From the NCBI RefSeq assembly GCF_021347895.1, contig NC_067116.1, positions 37,273,639-37,337,638 on the forward strand: 64,000 nt of DNA, given 5' to 3'. The translations under genes and the position numbers were made by a program. Of this stretch, positions 12,331-38,100 are shown piece by piece; positions within the stretch are counted from its first letter, which is position 1; each line of letters starts with the position of its first letter. Source of the DNA: Acanthochromis polyacanthus (taxonomy: Eukaryota; Chordata; Actinopteri; Pomacentridae). The notes under the pieces are model-generated. The model was given only the letters and a program-made list of their open reading frames with translations. It made no database searches and was not told the origin of the DNA.

Positions 12331-13916
12331 AAGATTTTTGCCATTGGTGTTTTTGTTTTGTAGATTAGGGAAACAGTTTTCAGACAAAATGACAAAAAAA
12401 AAAACCTGTGCTTGTCCTGGAAATGAGGTTAATAGAAAGTCTTCAGAGGAACAGCATTTGAAGGTGGATTGTCCCTTTAAAGATGAGTATTAAATGGCAA
12501 ATATACTGTGTTTTTGGACTGTCTTTCTTTGGTTGGGGGGGAAAGAACTCAGGTAATGTGTAGATATCCTAAGAAAAGCAGTAAACGACATTAGTTGTGT
12601 TTTTATTGCAGGTCCACACATGCTGTGAAGCCACTGAGCTCAGCATCAGCTCACATTAAGGCCTTGCTATTTGAATTATTGAAAACAAAGTGCATCCACA
12701 TGTGCAGAAATAAAACCTGTCCACATATTGGAGTCTAACCCAGGATCAAGCTTGACCTTCCTGCAACAATCCCTCCATTGATCAGCTCTCCTCAGTCTGC
12801 TGCTGACTGTTCAGGCCGTTGAGCGACACGGTTCAAATGTCAGAGCCGTGAGCTCATGCGTATCCTGAACTCCTCAGCGAGGTAGAAAAGAGTCCTCTGT
12901 GCGAACATCTATCACCCACATACCACAGGAGGATACCTGCATACCACCGACGTAACACCTACATAACACCAAAGAACACACACACGATCTCGGTGACACA
13001 AAAAGTCCAGCATGTAGTCGAGGGATGGAAGCCTTTCCTTCATCAGGTGACCGCAAAGACAATCCGAGCAGCTATAAATGTTGTTTCTAAAGATTCTCTG
13101 AACTGCCAGGCCACAATAAAGAAAAGAAAAATGCGTGTGAGTTTAATCCCAAGCAGTCAAATAGGGAGGCACGTCACTTTTACATTAGTGCTGCTTTTTG
13201 TTGCTTGTAAAAAAAAGAGCTGGTGCCTTTCTGCACAATGGAAAGAGACTTAGAGTGAGGCAGTAAACACTCCTCCTATTACACTTGAAGCCGTGCATGA
13301 GGAGTGGATTTTAATTATGCACAAATGAGTAAAATGAGTTGTTTTACTTTATTCTAGGAGAGGAGTCCAAATAATTTGCATCCTTTTATCCAAAGCTGAT
13401 TGTCATTTGAAGTGAAAAGGTGTTTAACAGAAGGAATGAGCCTTAATCACATTGGAAGTGAACCGTAGCAAAGTTAGACAGCGTGTTAAAAACAGTTGCA
13501 GCTGAGCGGGGACCAGTTTGAAGCTGCATCGCTCTGAGCTACTGTTGCCCTTCTACTGCTTCACGCAAAAGGTACACAGAGTTCAGACCAGCAGCAGGGC
13601 TTCAAAAATGGAATAACTCAAGGAAACATGAAGGTTTTCTCACAGAATTGATGAGGATTTGAAGTATTAAAGAAAGGGATGAAGTGTAAGAAAACTGCAA
13701 AAAGGTGAAGATGACTTACTCTTAAGATGCTTCTTTTCTCCCCTTTCAGACCATTTGTTCGCAGATGACTTTAGATTATTCCAGTGAGAGTCACGCGGCG
13801 GGATGTTACAATCCGAGCCCTTCTCTCTCTCGCACGCTTGCTCACTTTTTGTCGGTCAGCTGCCTTCACCAGGACTCAGTGGGCTGATGTAAGACACCCC
13901 TGCACATAGGAAAAAG

Positions 13917-13945
13917 GAGAGGGAGAGGGGAGGGAGGGAGGGAGG

Positions 13946-13983
<38 letters not shown>
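13917..13983. repeat. (GGGA)n/(GA)n microsatellite
   Basis: Tandem GGGA units followed by about 17 GA units, an all-purine tract on the plus strand. It could adopt triplex structures, but nothing else here suggests a function. Confidence 0.97.
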
Positions 13984-13985
<2 letters not shown>

Positions 13986-16014
13986 GCAGAAAGAAAAAAA
14001 AAAGAAAAGAAAACTTCACATTCTGTGGATTCTTGGGAGCGTGCCAAAGTCCCAGAATTCCACATGCCACACATAAGGTTTCAATTAAGGCTGAATCCAA
14101 CACTCAATCAAAAAGCTTTCTTCCTCCTGAAAAGAGTCTTTCTTTTGACAGCTTACGGTTGAAGCCGCTGTAATTGAGGGTAACGTTTGTGCTGCTGTCT
14201 TCAGGAGTCACTTTACTGCGAATTATTAGAACTTAAAGTTGCTTCGTCGCTTATGCCGCACACAAAAGAATGCATTTCAAGTTCAAAATCTGCTTCAAAT
14301 ACAGATGCCTTTTTTTGTTTTTGATTGAACACAGAACACAGCAGCTCGTCGCCTCACTAATAGTCAAACCAGATCCGTGAAAAGTGTGAGTCAAGTGTCA
14401 GCGAGAGGTCGTCTCCTGATGACGCATGTGTTTTGCTGCTGATGCTGCTTAAAGCGTTTAAAATCAGTGTTATTTGAAAACGTGAAGGTTTGATTCACAC
14501 CAGAGAGGCTTCTGACTTCAGGTTTTTCCGATTTCTGTTGACGTGTGAAGCTGCCTGCAGTGTTTCCTGATGAGCAGGTCATTCTGTCCTCAGTGAAGTG
14601 AATCTGGTGGCTGGATGGGGATTTATTTATTAGAGCATAAAAAGTTTTACTGATTTTAGTGTCTATTTGTGGGGAGGTTTTATGTTTTAGCTGTTTTTGC
14701 ATATTTGTAGGGATGCTAGCACAAAAGTCAGGATGTCAAAGGATCCATTGTCATTATTTTTTGGGTTTTTTTTTAGATATTCATGGTCCCCAGAGGATAA
14801 AGCGTACAGACTTGGACTACGAAGTGAACATTTGGGACTCAACTGCTCTGAATGGATGGTAATAACTCTCCGAGTATGTTTTTAGATCCATGTTTACTGT
14901 CATGAGACTGGACTTAAATACATAAATAATCTTAATTGGAAGTCTTTACCAAGGGTGGAACAAACGTGGCAGATTGAAATCTGGCCACCTCACACAACCA
15001 ATACTGAAGCCAATTAGACGACAATGCACTGAAAAATTACATCCAGTAACTGCTATTTTTCTGGGAGAACATTTTTTTGTGAAACAACTTCTGATGTATT
15101 TTAATACCACCACCACCCCTTGTTCAGCCACATTGAACAACGTGGTTCTAACTAACCAGAATTTTTTTTACATTGATTAAGTGACATTTCAAACATTTTA
15201 AATGAATGTCATTACGAAGTGTATAGACAAAAATGCATCTGTTGGTACATGTTTCTGTTAGTTAAAATTAAAGCTGTGGATTTAGTTGAAGCCTTTTGTA
15301 TAGACTCTGGGGAGTCTGAGTTTTGGAGAAAGGGAGTACAAACTGATGAACAATGCAAGACTGACCCATAATTAATCATTTAAGTTTTTTTGTTGTTAAT
15401 GCTAAAGAAAGAACTCTGAAGCCTATTTGTTGTCATTTTTACTATAAGATGATTTCTCACTCAGATTTGACAGTCACTCCAATGGATGACAAAAAATACA
15501 CATAATGTGTTTTAATTAATGCCTTGATTGCTAATAATGCAAGTAAGACATATAAGTGCATTTAAGGTTAAAAAAAACACCATTCTATTATTTCTCTGTG
15601 TTTGAAACATAATTTAATTAAACAAAAAGCTTTTAAAACATTTTGGTGTATGAACAAATACCTGCAAAACTAATGACATCAGCTGTGTTTTTCTGTTTAC
15701 TGTTAAATTTAGCACTAATAAGATTATATCAACTTGCCAATAGAGGAAGGGTGAATACGGTTAAAAAAAATAAGCAAGAAAAGCAATCAGATCTTAGTAC
15801 TCCACCAAGGCTGTTCATAAACATCATCCTCAATTTGTGCAATCAGAAATCACAGCAACATAAAATCTGTCCATTTATTATAGATCTACCCACAAACTAA
15901 ACAAATAAATAATTACCTTGTGGTGAGCACAGGCGTGTGTTATGCATGCGTGTGCTACGTTCGGATACCGAATTGTGTGACCGAAATATGTAGCAGCCGA
16001 GGCATGAACTGATG

Positions 16015-16290
16015 CGGGCAGCTGACGTAGCCTTCACTCGTCATAGTTACAGTGATGCCGTGGTGTTATCTCGCAATGATACAGAAATCTTTAACAAATA
16101 CATGGATCCAGACTATGAGCAGCATCACTGCCTAAATCTAATCTCTTGGTCCTTGTGTCATTTCTGACCTTCCCTGAAAATTTCATCCAAATCCGTTTGT
16201 CCGTTTTTGAGTAATGTTGCCCACAGACAGACAAACATACGCAGATCATCACATAACTCTGCTGTGTTCCTTGATGGAGTCTAAAAGAAT
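16015..16290 (+). repeat. Dispersed fish repeat (…CGTTTTTGAGTAATG…)
   Basis: The block TGAAAATTTCATCCAAATCC, then CGTTTTTGAGTAATGTTGCC, then ACAGACAGACAAACATACG and ATCACATAAC resembles a repeat I recall as abundant in teleosts. No coding capacity. The family name and exact ends cannot be given from sequence alone. Confidence 0.5.
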
Positions 16291-17411
16291 TATACCCGCT
16301 AGCATTTGGCTAAAAGCACCACAGTGGCCAAAAACAACAAGACAGAGCCGTTAGCATAACCATAGACTCTTTGGTCTCATTATGCATCGAAAGACATTGC
16401 AATGACAAGTATATGAAATTTGTAGAAAGATCTGTGCACAGATTAGGACGCCGCTAAAGTGTTTTTCCGCTCAAGTACCCACACCGCAGCTTTCACATCA
16501 TAATGCAGTTATGGAGCTGGAGAGTAAGAAAGAAAGTGAGTCAGAAAGGAGCCACAAAGCATATTTCCTGAATATTTGCAGCAGCGTTGCATGCTCTGGC
16601 CCATCTTGAACATAAACCATGTGCTGGAAACTCTGATTCACGACACCAGGAGCTATAATGCAAAAAAAAAAAAAAAAAAACACCCTGCAGACACAGGCTA
16701 GTGAAGCTCACACATTCACATACTGTACGCCGATTTGGCAAAAAAAAAACCTAAATGAATGTTGATAATTGCACAAAAACAAAAGACAATGCGTTTTCCA
16801 AGTAGAAGAATTTCTTTAATAAAGATAATAGAAATCATAATGTCCCTCAAAGCTGAATAATATCTAATATTCATCATTTACAAGCAGAAAAGAAGCTGAT
16901 ATTATAAATACCCCCCACATGCTCGTACCGTACCTCGATTACATGCTAGTAAGAAACATCCTTCAATGATTTTCTCTCAGTCAATTGTTGTAGAAAAATC
17001 ACCAGGTAAAACAAGTAGATGGGAAGTTCCAAAGCATCTATCCGCATATAAAAATAAGTTCCAATCAGCAAAATAAATAGAAGCACCTGCAGACTGCTTC
17101 ATCCAGTCAGTTTAACAGGGATTTCATACTTCATCTAATGCTGTGTTCAAATGCTCTTCAAAACAAATGTGTGACATGACATCAGCATACAAGGCAAAGA
17201 AAACGTGGATAAAAAAGTAAACGATACACTTCATCTTTGTCATTCATTCGTTTTGGACGGTGACAGCCTCGTTCACGAACACATGCACGCGTTTTAGTTA
17301 TTGCACAGCGAAGACATCACAGTTTCTCCCCCACAAATGCTGAGAGAACAAACGGGGAGGTTGGTCTTTGGGCTTTCCCCTCATTCTCTCACTTCCTCTC
17401 TTTTTCACTGA

Positions 17412-30988
<13,577 letters not shown>

Positions 30989-31945
30989 GATCAGCTGTGA
31001 TTTTGATTAAAACACTAGCACACGGAAACAGATGAGGAGAAAAGGGATGATAAGCAAAACCAGCTACGCCTCAGGATGAAGTCATGTCCGCAGTGGGCTA
31101 ACAATGACAGCAACTTACACATGTCACATAAATGGGGATTTTAAAGGTGACTTGAATCAGACTAAATTTGATAGTATTTAGGCAGACAAAAAGTACATCA
31201 GTTTAATAATCAAATAAAACTGGGAATTACAGAACTGTAATTTAAAATAAAATCTGACTGACTGGAGCTCTTTTGGCAAAAAATGACCTCATGACTAAAG
31301 TATTCCTACTATTTGAGCTACTGTTGGTAAAACAGGCAAAACTGGTGATAACACATGAGCCAGCATGGCATTGACATCCTGATTTACAGACATAAATGAA
31401 GTGACTACTGGAATGTTTAATTGTTCTGTTTGTTTGAACCCGCACCCACAACAAGCAGCCTGCTGGACCAGGAAATGTCTCTGGAAGGGACTTTTTTAAA
31501 AACCATTTGAAAGGGATGCTGAAGGAAGCAACAGCATAGGAGGATGTATTTTAAACTGCCAGACGTAATCGTGAAATAATTATGAGTTAAATTATTCAGA
31601 AAACTTTCAACCTTAATGTTTCCCGGAGGCTGTGTAAAGTCATTTTAAGTTGAGGGTTCACCAAAACACGAACAGGGGTGCCTTGTATCACAACCAGCAA
31701 ATAAATTCAATATTAACACTGTGTAACAAAGCAGACTTTTGCTAATAAACTGCAATATTTACATTAAATGTATTTACTATGTGAGCTACATGTCTTAATC
31801 TCTCCAGTTAGCTGCTGTCTTCCAGCAGCAGCGGCGGCCAATAGAGCCGAGTAAACGTTACCAGCTAACCAGCTAACTGGGGAGAAAACAGTAAACAGAG
31901 TGAAGACATTATAAAAACTAAATGAATGAAGCAGTGAATACTCAC

Positions 31946-32045
31946 CTCTCACTGGGCTCCTCTTCGGTTTGAGACCATGAATGCGAGTCTCGGTGTGCTT
32001 TCTTGCACTGCTTCGCCGTAACGACGCCTCCCACCCGGACTACAC
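31946..32045 (-). other. uap1: UAP1 5' UTR exon 1 (non-coding)
   Basis: A minus-strand donor AGAG/GTGAGT lies at 31946/31945. The matching acceptor TCACAG is at 30995-30997, six bases upstream of the start codon. This gives a short non-coding first exon and an intron of about 0.95 kb. The 5' end is inferred only from the GC-rich sequence and promoter elements just upstream, so it is approximate. Confidence 0.6.
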
Positions 32046-32049
32046 CTCC

Positions 32050-32072
32050 TGTACGTCACGTTGACGTGGCAA
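32050..32072 (-). promoter_or_regulatory. UAP1 promoter: paired CRE/UPRE-like elements
   Basis: TGACGTGG at 32062-32069 (plus orientation) matches the unfolded-protein-response element core TGACGTG(G/A) bound by ATF6/XBP1. A second half-site, TACGTCAC, lies at 32052-32059 in the opposite orientation. Both sit just upstream of the UAP1 first exon. XBP1s is known to activate hexosamine-pathway genes, so regulation by ER stress is plausible, but this is inference from one motif. Confidence 0.4.
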
Positions 32073-32529
32073 CGGCGACGGCGCACTGAGCGCGTGTGCG
32101 GCCGGCTGACTGCTGCGTTCAGGACTGCTTGTAAAATTGAACGACCCGCTTCTCACCCGCTGGGCGAAAAGTTTACTCATCAGATGTCCACATGGAAATA
32201 CAGTATTAATGTCTGTGCTGTATCACCAAAGCGTCAAATACGTCAAAATTCTGTCATCGTGCAGTAATTGCATCACTTCTGAGTCGAAGGAAAGAGTATT
32301 TGCTCTTATGTGAAATTCAAAACTAACAATTTAGATTAAAAAAAATATAGGCACCACAGTTAGGAACTCAGTGCAACAAAGTATCAGTATAAATTACAAA
32401 ACTGCATTTAAAATCCTTTTATTAGGTTTTAATCTGCTGAACTTTATTTTCAATTTTAGATGTCGCTCTGCCTGCATTTGCAACAAAAATGTTAGATAAC
32501 ACAACATAAAATATTTTTGATTGATAAAA

Positions 32530-33040
32530 CGGCTTGATTATTGCTCTTCTCTCACACCAGCTAACTTCATGTCCTCTTTCACTACATCCATAAACCTCCT
32601 TTTTGGTCTTCCTCTAGGCCAGTGGTTCTCAACCCTGTTCCTCAGGACCCCATGTCCTGCATGTTTTAGATGCTTCCCTGCTCCAACACACCTGACTCAA
32701 ATGATCAGCTCGTCATCAAGCCTCTGCAGAAGCCTGATGACGAGCTGATCATTTGAATCAGGTGTGTTGGAGCAGGGAAGCATCTAAAACATGCAGGACA
32801 TGGGGTCCTGAGGAACAGGGTTGAGAACCACTGCTCTAGGCCTCCTAGCAGTTCAAACCTTCGTGTCCTTCTACTGGTACATTCACTATCCCTCTTCTGT
32901 ACATGTCCAAACCATCTCAGTCTGGAATCTCTGGCTTTATGTTCAAAACATCTAACATGCACTGTCCCCCTGATGTGCTCATTCCTGATTATATCCATCC
33001 TGTTACTCCCAAAGAGATCCTCAACATTTTAATCTCTGTA
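32530..33040 (-). pseudogene. RTE-like LINE ORF 3' relic, split by a MITE
   Basis: On the minus strand 33000-32842 reads RNEHIRGTVHVRCF, then RLRWFGHVQKRDSE and RRTRRFELL. Continuing after the MITE, 32612-32535 reads RGRPKRRFMDVVKEDMKLAG. Together this is the familiar C-terminal end of RTE/BovB-type reverse-transcriptase proteins (LRWFGHVQRRD…GRPKRRFMDVVKEDM). The two halves are separated by the element at 32620-32833. Only the last ~90 codons remain. Confidence 0.7.
32620..32833. mobile_element. hAT MITE, perfect fold-back with 8-bp target duplication
   Basis: The 214-bp element begins CAGTGGTTCTCAACCC and ends with its exact complement. The two halves are almost perfect reverse complements along their whole length, with a short central loop. 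It is flanked by the direct repeat CTCTAGGC (32612-32619 and 32834-32841), the 8-bp duplication typical of hAT transposons. Near-identity of the arms suggests recent insertion. It interrupts an RTE relic. No coding capacity. Confidence 0.9.
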
Positions 33041-33042
33041 AG

Positions 33043-33345
33043 ATAAGATAAACTTTACTGATACCTCACCGGATAAATTTGCATGTTACAGCAGCTGAAT
33101 ACAACTAAAGCCTGGAAGAAGCAAGACAAGAAGTACAAAAATATAATGGAGCTAAAAATAAAGATATAATAATGAAAATATACATCTTTCACATGTACGA
33201 ATGGCATGATAAATGTACTTATGGAAATGTACAGGTATGGTGTGATTGATATGTTACCCAGTTCCCAACTATATTAGATGATGATGTAGGGAATTTTTCA
33301 GAAATCTAGGTTAGAGCATATATTGTCGTTGATGTCCATGCACTC
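33043..33345 (-). mobile_element. L2-like LINE 3' tail (minus orientation)
   Basis: Read on the minus strand it ends CTGCTGTAACATGCAAATTT, then GGTATCAGTAAAGTTTATCT and TATCTTAC. This is the same tail type as at 60777-61115. Only the 3' UTR-like part is present. Confidence 0.5.
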
Positions 33346-33442
33346 TTGCACTTTCACATATAAAATAAAAGAAGTCTTTGTTATTCTTTGTTCAAACTCA
33401 TGAATCACCCCCCATATAAATATAAGCACACACACACACACA

Positions 33443-34860
33443 TACAGTCATGAACCTAAATATACACATTTGTAAAGACCATGTATATCACGGCTATCTT
33501 GAGTTTGCAGTGGCACCTAAAACTCCTAATTTTGTATGACGGAAATAATTTAATGCGTTTTTGTTACAAAAAGCAATCTTGCATTTTGGTTCTTTCATAG
33601 ATGCATTTACTTAGTGTTCTGGCAGTATGACAAAATTTACCTGGTTAAAAATATACATACAGGAGCTTGAATTTTCAGTTTTATTGATGTAGAAAATTGC
33701 AATAATGAAATGTTCTTATTAGCATGGCCTCTTACCCCGTCGAGACTGATTACAATGGGCTACAGCTGCTGACTTCTCTGAGACTATCTAAATAGGGTCC
33801 ATTTGGTGAATTTATTAGAGTGCATTAAACACTAAAATTTAAAGTTCAGAGGAGCTCAGCAAAAGTCTGAAGAAGCAAATCACTGACTTTAACAAGTTCT
33901 GAAAGCCACTTTGAGCCAATTTGAAAAATTCTTTAGATCCCAAAATCAACCAAACAATTGTTTGTAAGTACAAAGTGCATGACAGAGTTGCATCACTGTC
34001 ACGATCAAGCAGAAAACACAAACTATTGTCTGCTGCTGAGACAGTTGGTCAGGATGGTAAAAAGTCAAGCAAGGGCCATCACAAAGCAGGTCTGCATTGA
34101 ATTAGAAGCTGCTGAAGTAATTGCTGGTTAGTGTACACAGTCAAGTGCGTGTACCATTGTCTTTTGCGGAGAGGCTGCTGTGCAAGAAGGAAGCCCTTTC
34201 TCAAGGAATGTCACTTTAAACTTAACTAGAGTTAGCTACTGATTGCATGGACAAACAAAAGGCCTTCAGAAGGAAAGTCAGATTATACAAAAATCGAGCT
34301 ACTGGGTCATAATGATCAGAAACATGTTTGGAGGAGAGGAGGTGAGGCCTTTAACCACAAGAACATTAAAATTACCATCAAAGCATGTTGGTGGCAGTAT
34401 TATGTTCTGGGGCTGTTATGTGCGAAGTGGAACTGGTGCTTTTCACAAACTAAATGTAATAAGGAAAATGATTATAATTGCATTATTATTAATATAAAAT
34501 AATTACTACCTCCACATTCTTCTACAAAATCTAAAATCATCACCCAGAAGGTTGGGTCTTGAGTGTTCCAACAAGAGGATATAAATAAATGGCTAAATCA
34601 TAGTAGCATTAAGGTTTAAACCTAATCAAAAACCTGTGGGCCGTGTGAAGAACCAAGTCTGTGTCAGAAAGCCAACAAATTTAGTGGAACTGTACCAATT
34701 TTGTCAACAAGAGTGGTCAAAGATAGCTACTTGTTGGTACCTTGCGGACGGCTACCAAAAGTGCTGAGTTGAGCTTGAGATGGAAAAAAGACACTTAACC
34801 ACATATTAGAATTGTTATATATATATATTTGATCCACAAAATGTTGTCCTATTTAGATAA
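33443..34860 (+). pseudogene. Tc1-like DNA transposon, decayed, plus orientation
   Basis: The left end, CAGTCATGAACC through ATACACATTTGTAAAGACC, resembles a fish Tc1 terminal repeat. Inside, the N-terminal HTH region is recognisable near 33845-34030. At 34372-34413 the plus strand reads SKHVGGSIMFWGC, the conserved block before the second aspartate. Then come GAGGTTGGGTCTTGAGTGTTCC and CAAGTCTGTGTCAGAAAGCC, the order of the transposase C-terminus. Multiple stops and deletions make it inactive. It fills the spacer between UAP1 and UBXN6. Confidence 0.75.
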
Positions 34861-34957
34861 GAACATCACAAAGTCCTTCAAAGAATCAAAGCTTTTAGAA
34901 TGACTTGTGCGTGGCAGCAAACTGTCTCTGTTGCGCTTCTGTTCCGGACTCCACCGC

Positions 34958-35008
34958 ATGGAGGCGACGCGACGGTTCATGAGGCGGAAGCAGTTTTCAG
35001 TCAGCTGA
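34958..35008 (+). other. Possible short uORF upstream of UBXN6
   Basis: An ATG at 34958 opens 16 codons (MEATRRFMRRK…) ending at TGA 35006-35008, about 100 bases before the UBXN6 start. Whether it is transcribed depends on the unmapped start site. If it is in the leader it could lower translation of the main frame. Confidence 0.3.
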
Positions 35009-35106
35009 GACATTTTTGTTTTGGTCCTCCTCCTAGCTGAGCTCAGTTAGCGGTTCTCCATCTGCTTGCGCTTCTGAGCCCAGGTTTTCACCGACAGCTG
35101 AAGAAA

Positions 35107-38100
35107 ATGAAGAAGTTTTTTGACGACATTAAGAAGGACATTAAATTTAAATCCGCGGGACCCGGGAAGAAGCTAACCGAAGAGACCAGGCAAATAAACT
35201 TCTCTCACCTGCTGCTGAGCTAACTGGAGCTAGCCACGTAGCTAGCTGTGTAACGTTTGCAAAATCGAGTTAGCTAACTGCTGCTCGCTAATGAGTATTG
35301 ATTTGCTCTAGCGTGTTTTAGCTTACCACACGAAGCAGATTTCTGATTTTTTTTCTGCTTGTGTTAGCGTTCAGCGGGCTAACTGTGGCAGTTGCACTAA
35401 GTTATATAACACTTAGCACGGTGGGAGGCTCCAGTCTCGTTTCAGGGTAACTTGACTAACAGTTAATCCCTGAACAAGCTCATTTAGCTAATGATCCGAG
35501 TAACGTCAAGTGACATTTGCGCGACTGTAAGCCACCCAACTGCCAAACAGGAAACAGACTTGCTGTGTCACTGATGTATTTGTTTTGTTCTCTTTTCCTC
35601 ACGTCGTATTTCTTTGCTCGTACCGCTATAGTTCTAAGCCTGAAGTGGTGCAGAGCAGCTCCAATGCCAAGCAGAACCGCCATGGTCCCAGTGAAGGAGC
35701 CCAGAGAGCCGGAGCCGCAGCCCTGGCAAGGATCGAGCATCAACAGAAGCCGAGGGTTCACACCTCCCAGGACGCCATCAGAAACCAGGGTGAGACACAA
35801 AACCTTGTTTTATTCACAGTAGTTTACTCTGAGATGAGTCTAGCAAGTCAAAAGTGGGATGAATTCCACCCGTAGTTTGCTTGTTATTATATACAGATGT
35901 CACCAGAAGTTGTGGGGTTGAGTAGCCCTTCTTCAGATCATGCCAAGTGGGTTTAATGGAGATGCTAAAGATTCAGATGAGTCCTACTAGTAAATTAGTG
36001 TCACTTACTGATCATAAGGCTGCCGAACAATAGTAAAATATACTCTCAGTAGATGTTTCATGTATAACAGTTCTAAAACTGTTTGTGTGATCGTTCCACT
36101 TCAGTGCACCAGATGCCAACGTCCATTAACACACATAATAAAAACGCAAAGTTGTAATACATAAGTAAATTGTGGTGGCTGTGACCTGATTAGTAGAGCA
36201 GGTGGCCTCAAATCATCACAGCTTCGATACCACCTTCCTCCTGCACAAGTATTGAACCATACAAGCTGCAGCATGTGCTCTGCAATCCCATTTGCAATTT
36301 CTGCAGGAATTAAACTTTCTGGGGTAGCGATGGCTGAGTGGCTAAGCTATGGTAGGTTGGGGTTAATGCCCCCTCCCAGGCCTCCAAGCAAGGCCCAATA
36401 GAGCATGCAAAATAAAATAAATATCCCAAGCATGCTGTATATAGGTACTTCATCCTTTTGGGGACAATCAGAAATCCAGTAGCTCTTACATATTACAAAT
36501 AAAAAAAGATTAGGTGCTAATAGAATATAATGTATAAAACTACAGTGTAAATCAAGGGGTACTGAGCCCTTGTAGATCCAAAACTATTGTTTGAGAACTT
36601 GAAGTAACAAATAGGGCTGTGAGAATATAATTTATATTGAACCGTCCATCGCACCTTGATAAAGGATCCCTTCACCCTCAGTTGCTCTCCTCGTCGCCTA
36701 CTGTGGTTGGATCCTGTCCGTGCCTGCAGACCTACCCTGGTGGAGGCTGTAAGTGGCGAGGCCTGGTGGTTGGTTATCTTTTCAGGATGGGCTTTGTAAT
36801 CTAGAAACACCCACGACCCTGAGTCCCCCACCTAAGCAACGCGATCTTAGTGGTCGACTCCAGCAGACTTGAAGCTAGTGTGTTTGCTGAAGCCAATGCA
36901 GAGTTTCCATTTATCAATAACTGTCAGTATTGATTGATTTTAAATATTTTGTTATCAGTATTCCTCCGCCCTCACTGATAGTATTTGGGAAAATTTTGCC
37001 TGATTGTAAATTTGTAGTCTGTGAGTGTAGTATATTTGGGAAGTTAAAAACCAACAAACAGATAAAGCTACCTATGGAAAGTCATCACAAACTAGCCTTT
37101 TTAAAAGAAGTATTCTTATTATTTGCCTGCAGTGGTGAGAAAACATGTTTTGTTTGCCACATTGCTGCATGCAGTAAATTTACATGGACTTTTTCATGCA
37201 TAGAAGTGCTGCTTTTGTTGTCTGTTTTGTTGAGATGCCCAAACCATGAAGTCCATGGAAAGTGGGTACGACTGCTGTACCCATAATATTTAATCAGAAT
37301 TTATAAATCAGTAATGATCTTTTTAAACAACAAGTGAGGAATTTGGATTAAAAAAAGTCATTATTTTGCTTTTGTTTATAATCTGTCAGCATATAAAAGA
37401 CGTTATAACCAACAAATGTATTTAACTGCATGATTTCCTCCATTTGCTTGCAGTTAAAAGAGAACTGGAGGCAGAGGCGGCTGCACTGGCTGAGAAAGAA
37501 AAGGCTGCTGCAGCAGAGGTACGTATCGAGTGACACGGTTTTAATGATTGTTTGGTTTGCAGCGATACTTACTTAGTCTAACGATTATAATTTGTGTGCA
37601 GGGATCCAAAGTGCCAGTGAGAGATCCCGCGTGTCTCTCCGTGTCAGGTGTGTATTTCACCTGTCCGCTAACTGGAGCCACGTTAACTAAGAGTGAGAGG
37701 GAAGTACACATTAAAGAGGCCATTTTAATGGTATGTCTGAAGACATCGTTACTCGCTTTTGTTTTTGGATTGAATGTGTGCGCAGTTCTTAGCGAGACAT
37801 TAAAGTGATTTGTATGGGATTGAAAGCTGCTCCAGTTTCTCCTGTTGATAAAACATACACTTTGTTTTTTACCGTCAGCGGTTTGAAGAGGATGCAATTG
37901 AGGCCTCTGTTATGATGATTTACACATTTAACAAAGACAGAGAGAAAGTGAAGGCTGCTGTGGACATTATAAGCAAGTAAGACACTTGTAATGACGGCAC
38001 GACTTGTCTCTTCATATTTTCACACAGTTGAATGTCCTTATTGACTGTTGCATTTTAAACAGTTGTGCTTCTTCATTGTTTTGTCAACAGGTATGTTGAA

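Larger units (their letters stand above)
9770..16800. other. Spacer downstream of UAP1, no gene recognised
   Basis: I looked on both strands for conserved exons and saw none. The region contains a retrotransposon tail near 12 kb, a purine microsatellite at 13.9 kb, a C run at about 11713 and a dispersed repeat at 16.0-16.3 kb, annotated separately. DDR2, the downstream same-strand neighbour of UAP1 in human, was not recognised here. Confidence 0.55.

Noticed and set aside
14391..14702. 103-codon minus-strand frame
   Set aside because: Low-similarity, Gln/Thr-rich, no splice partner and no family match.
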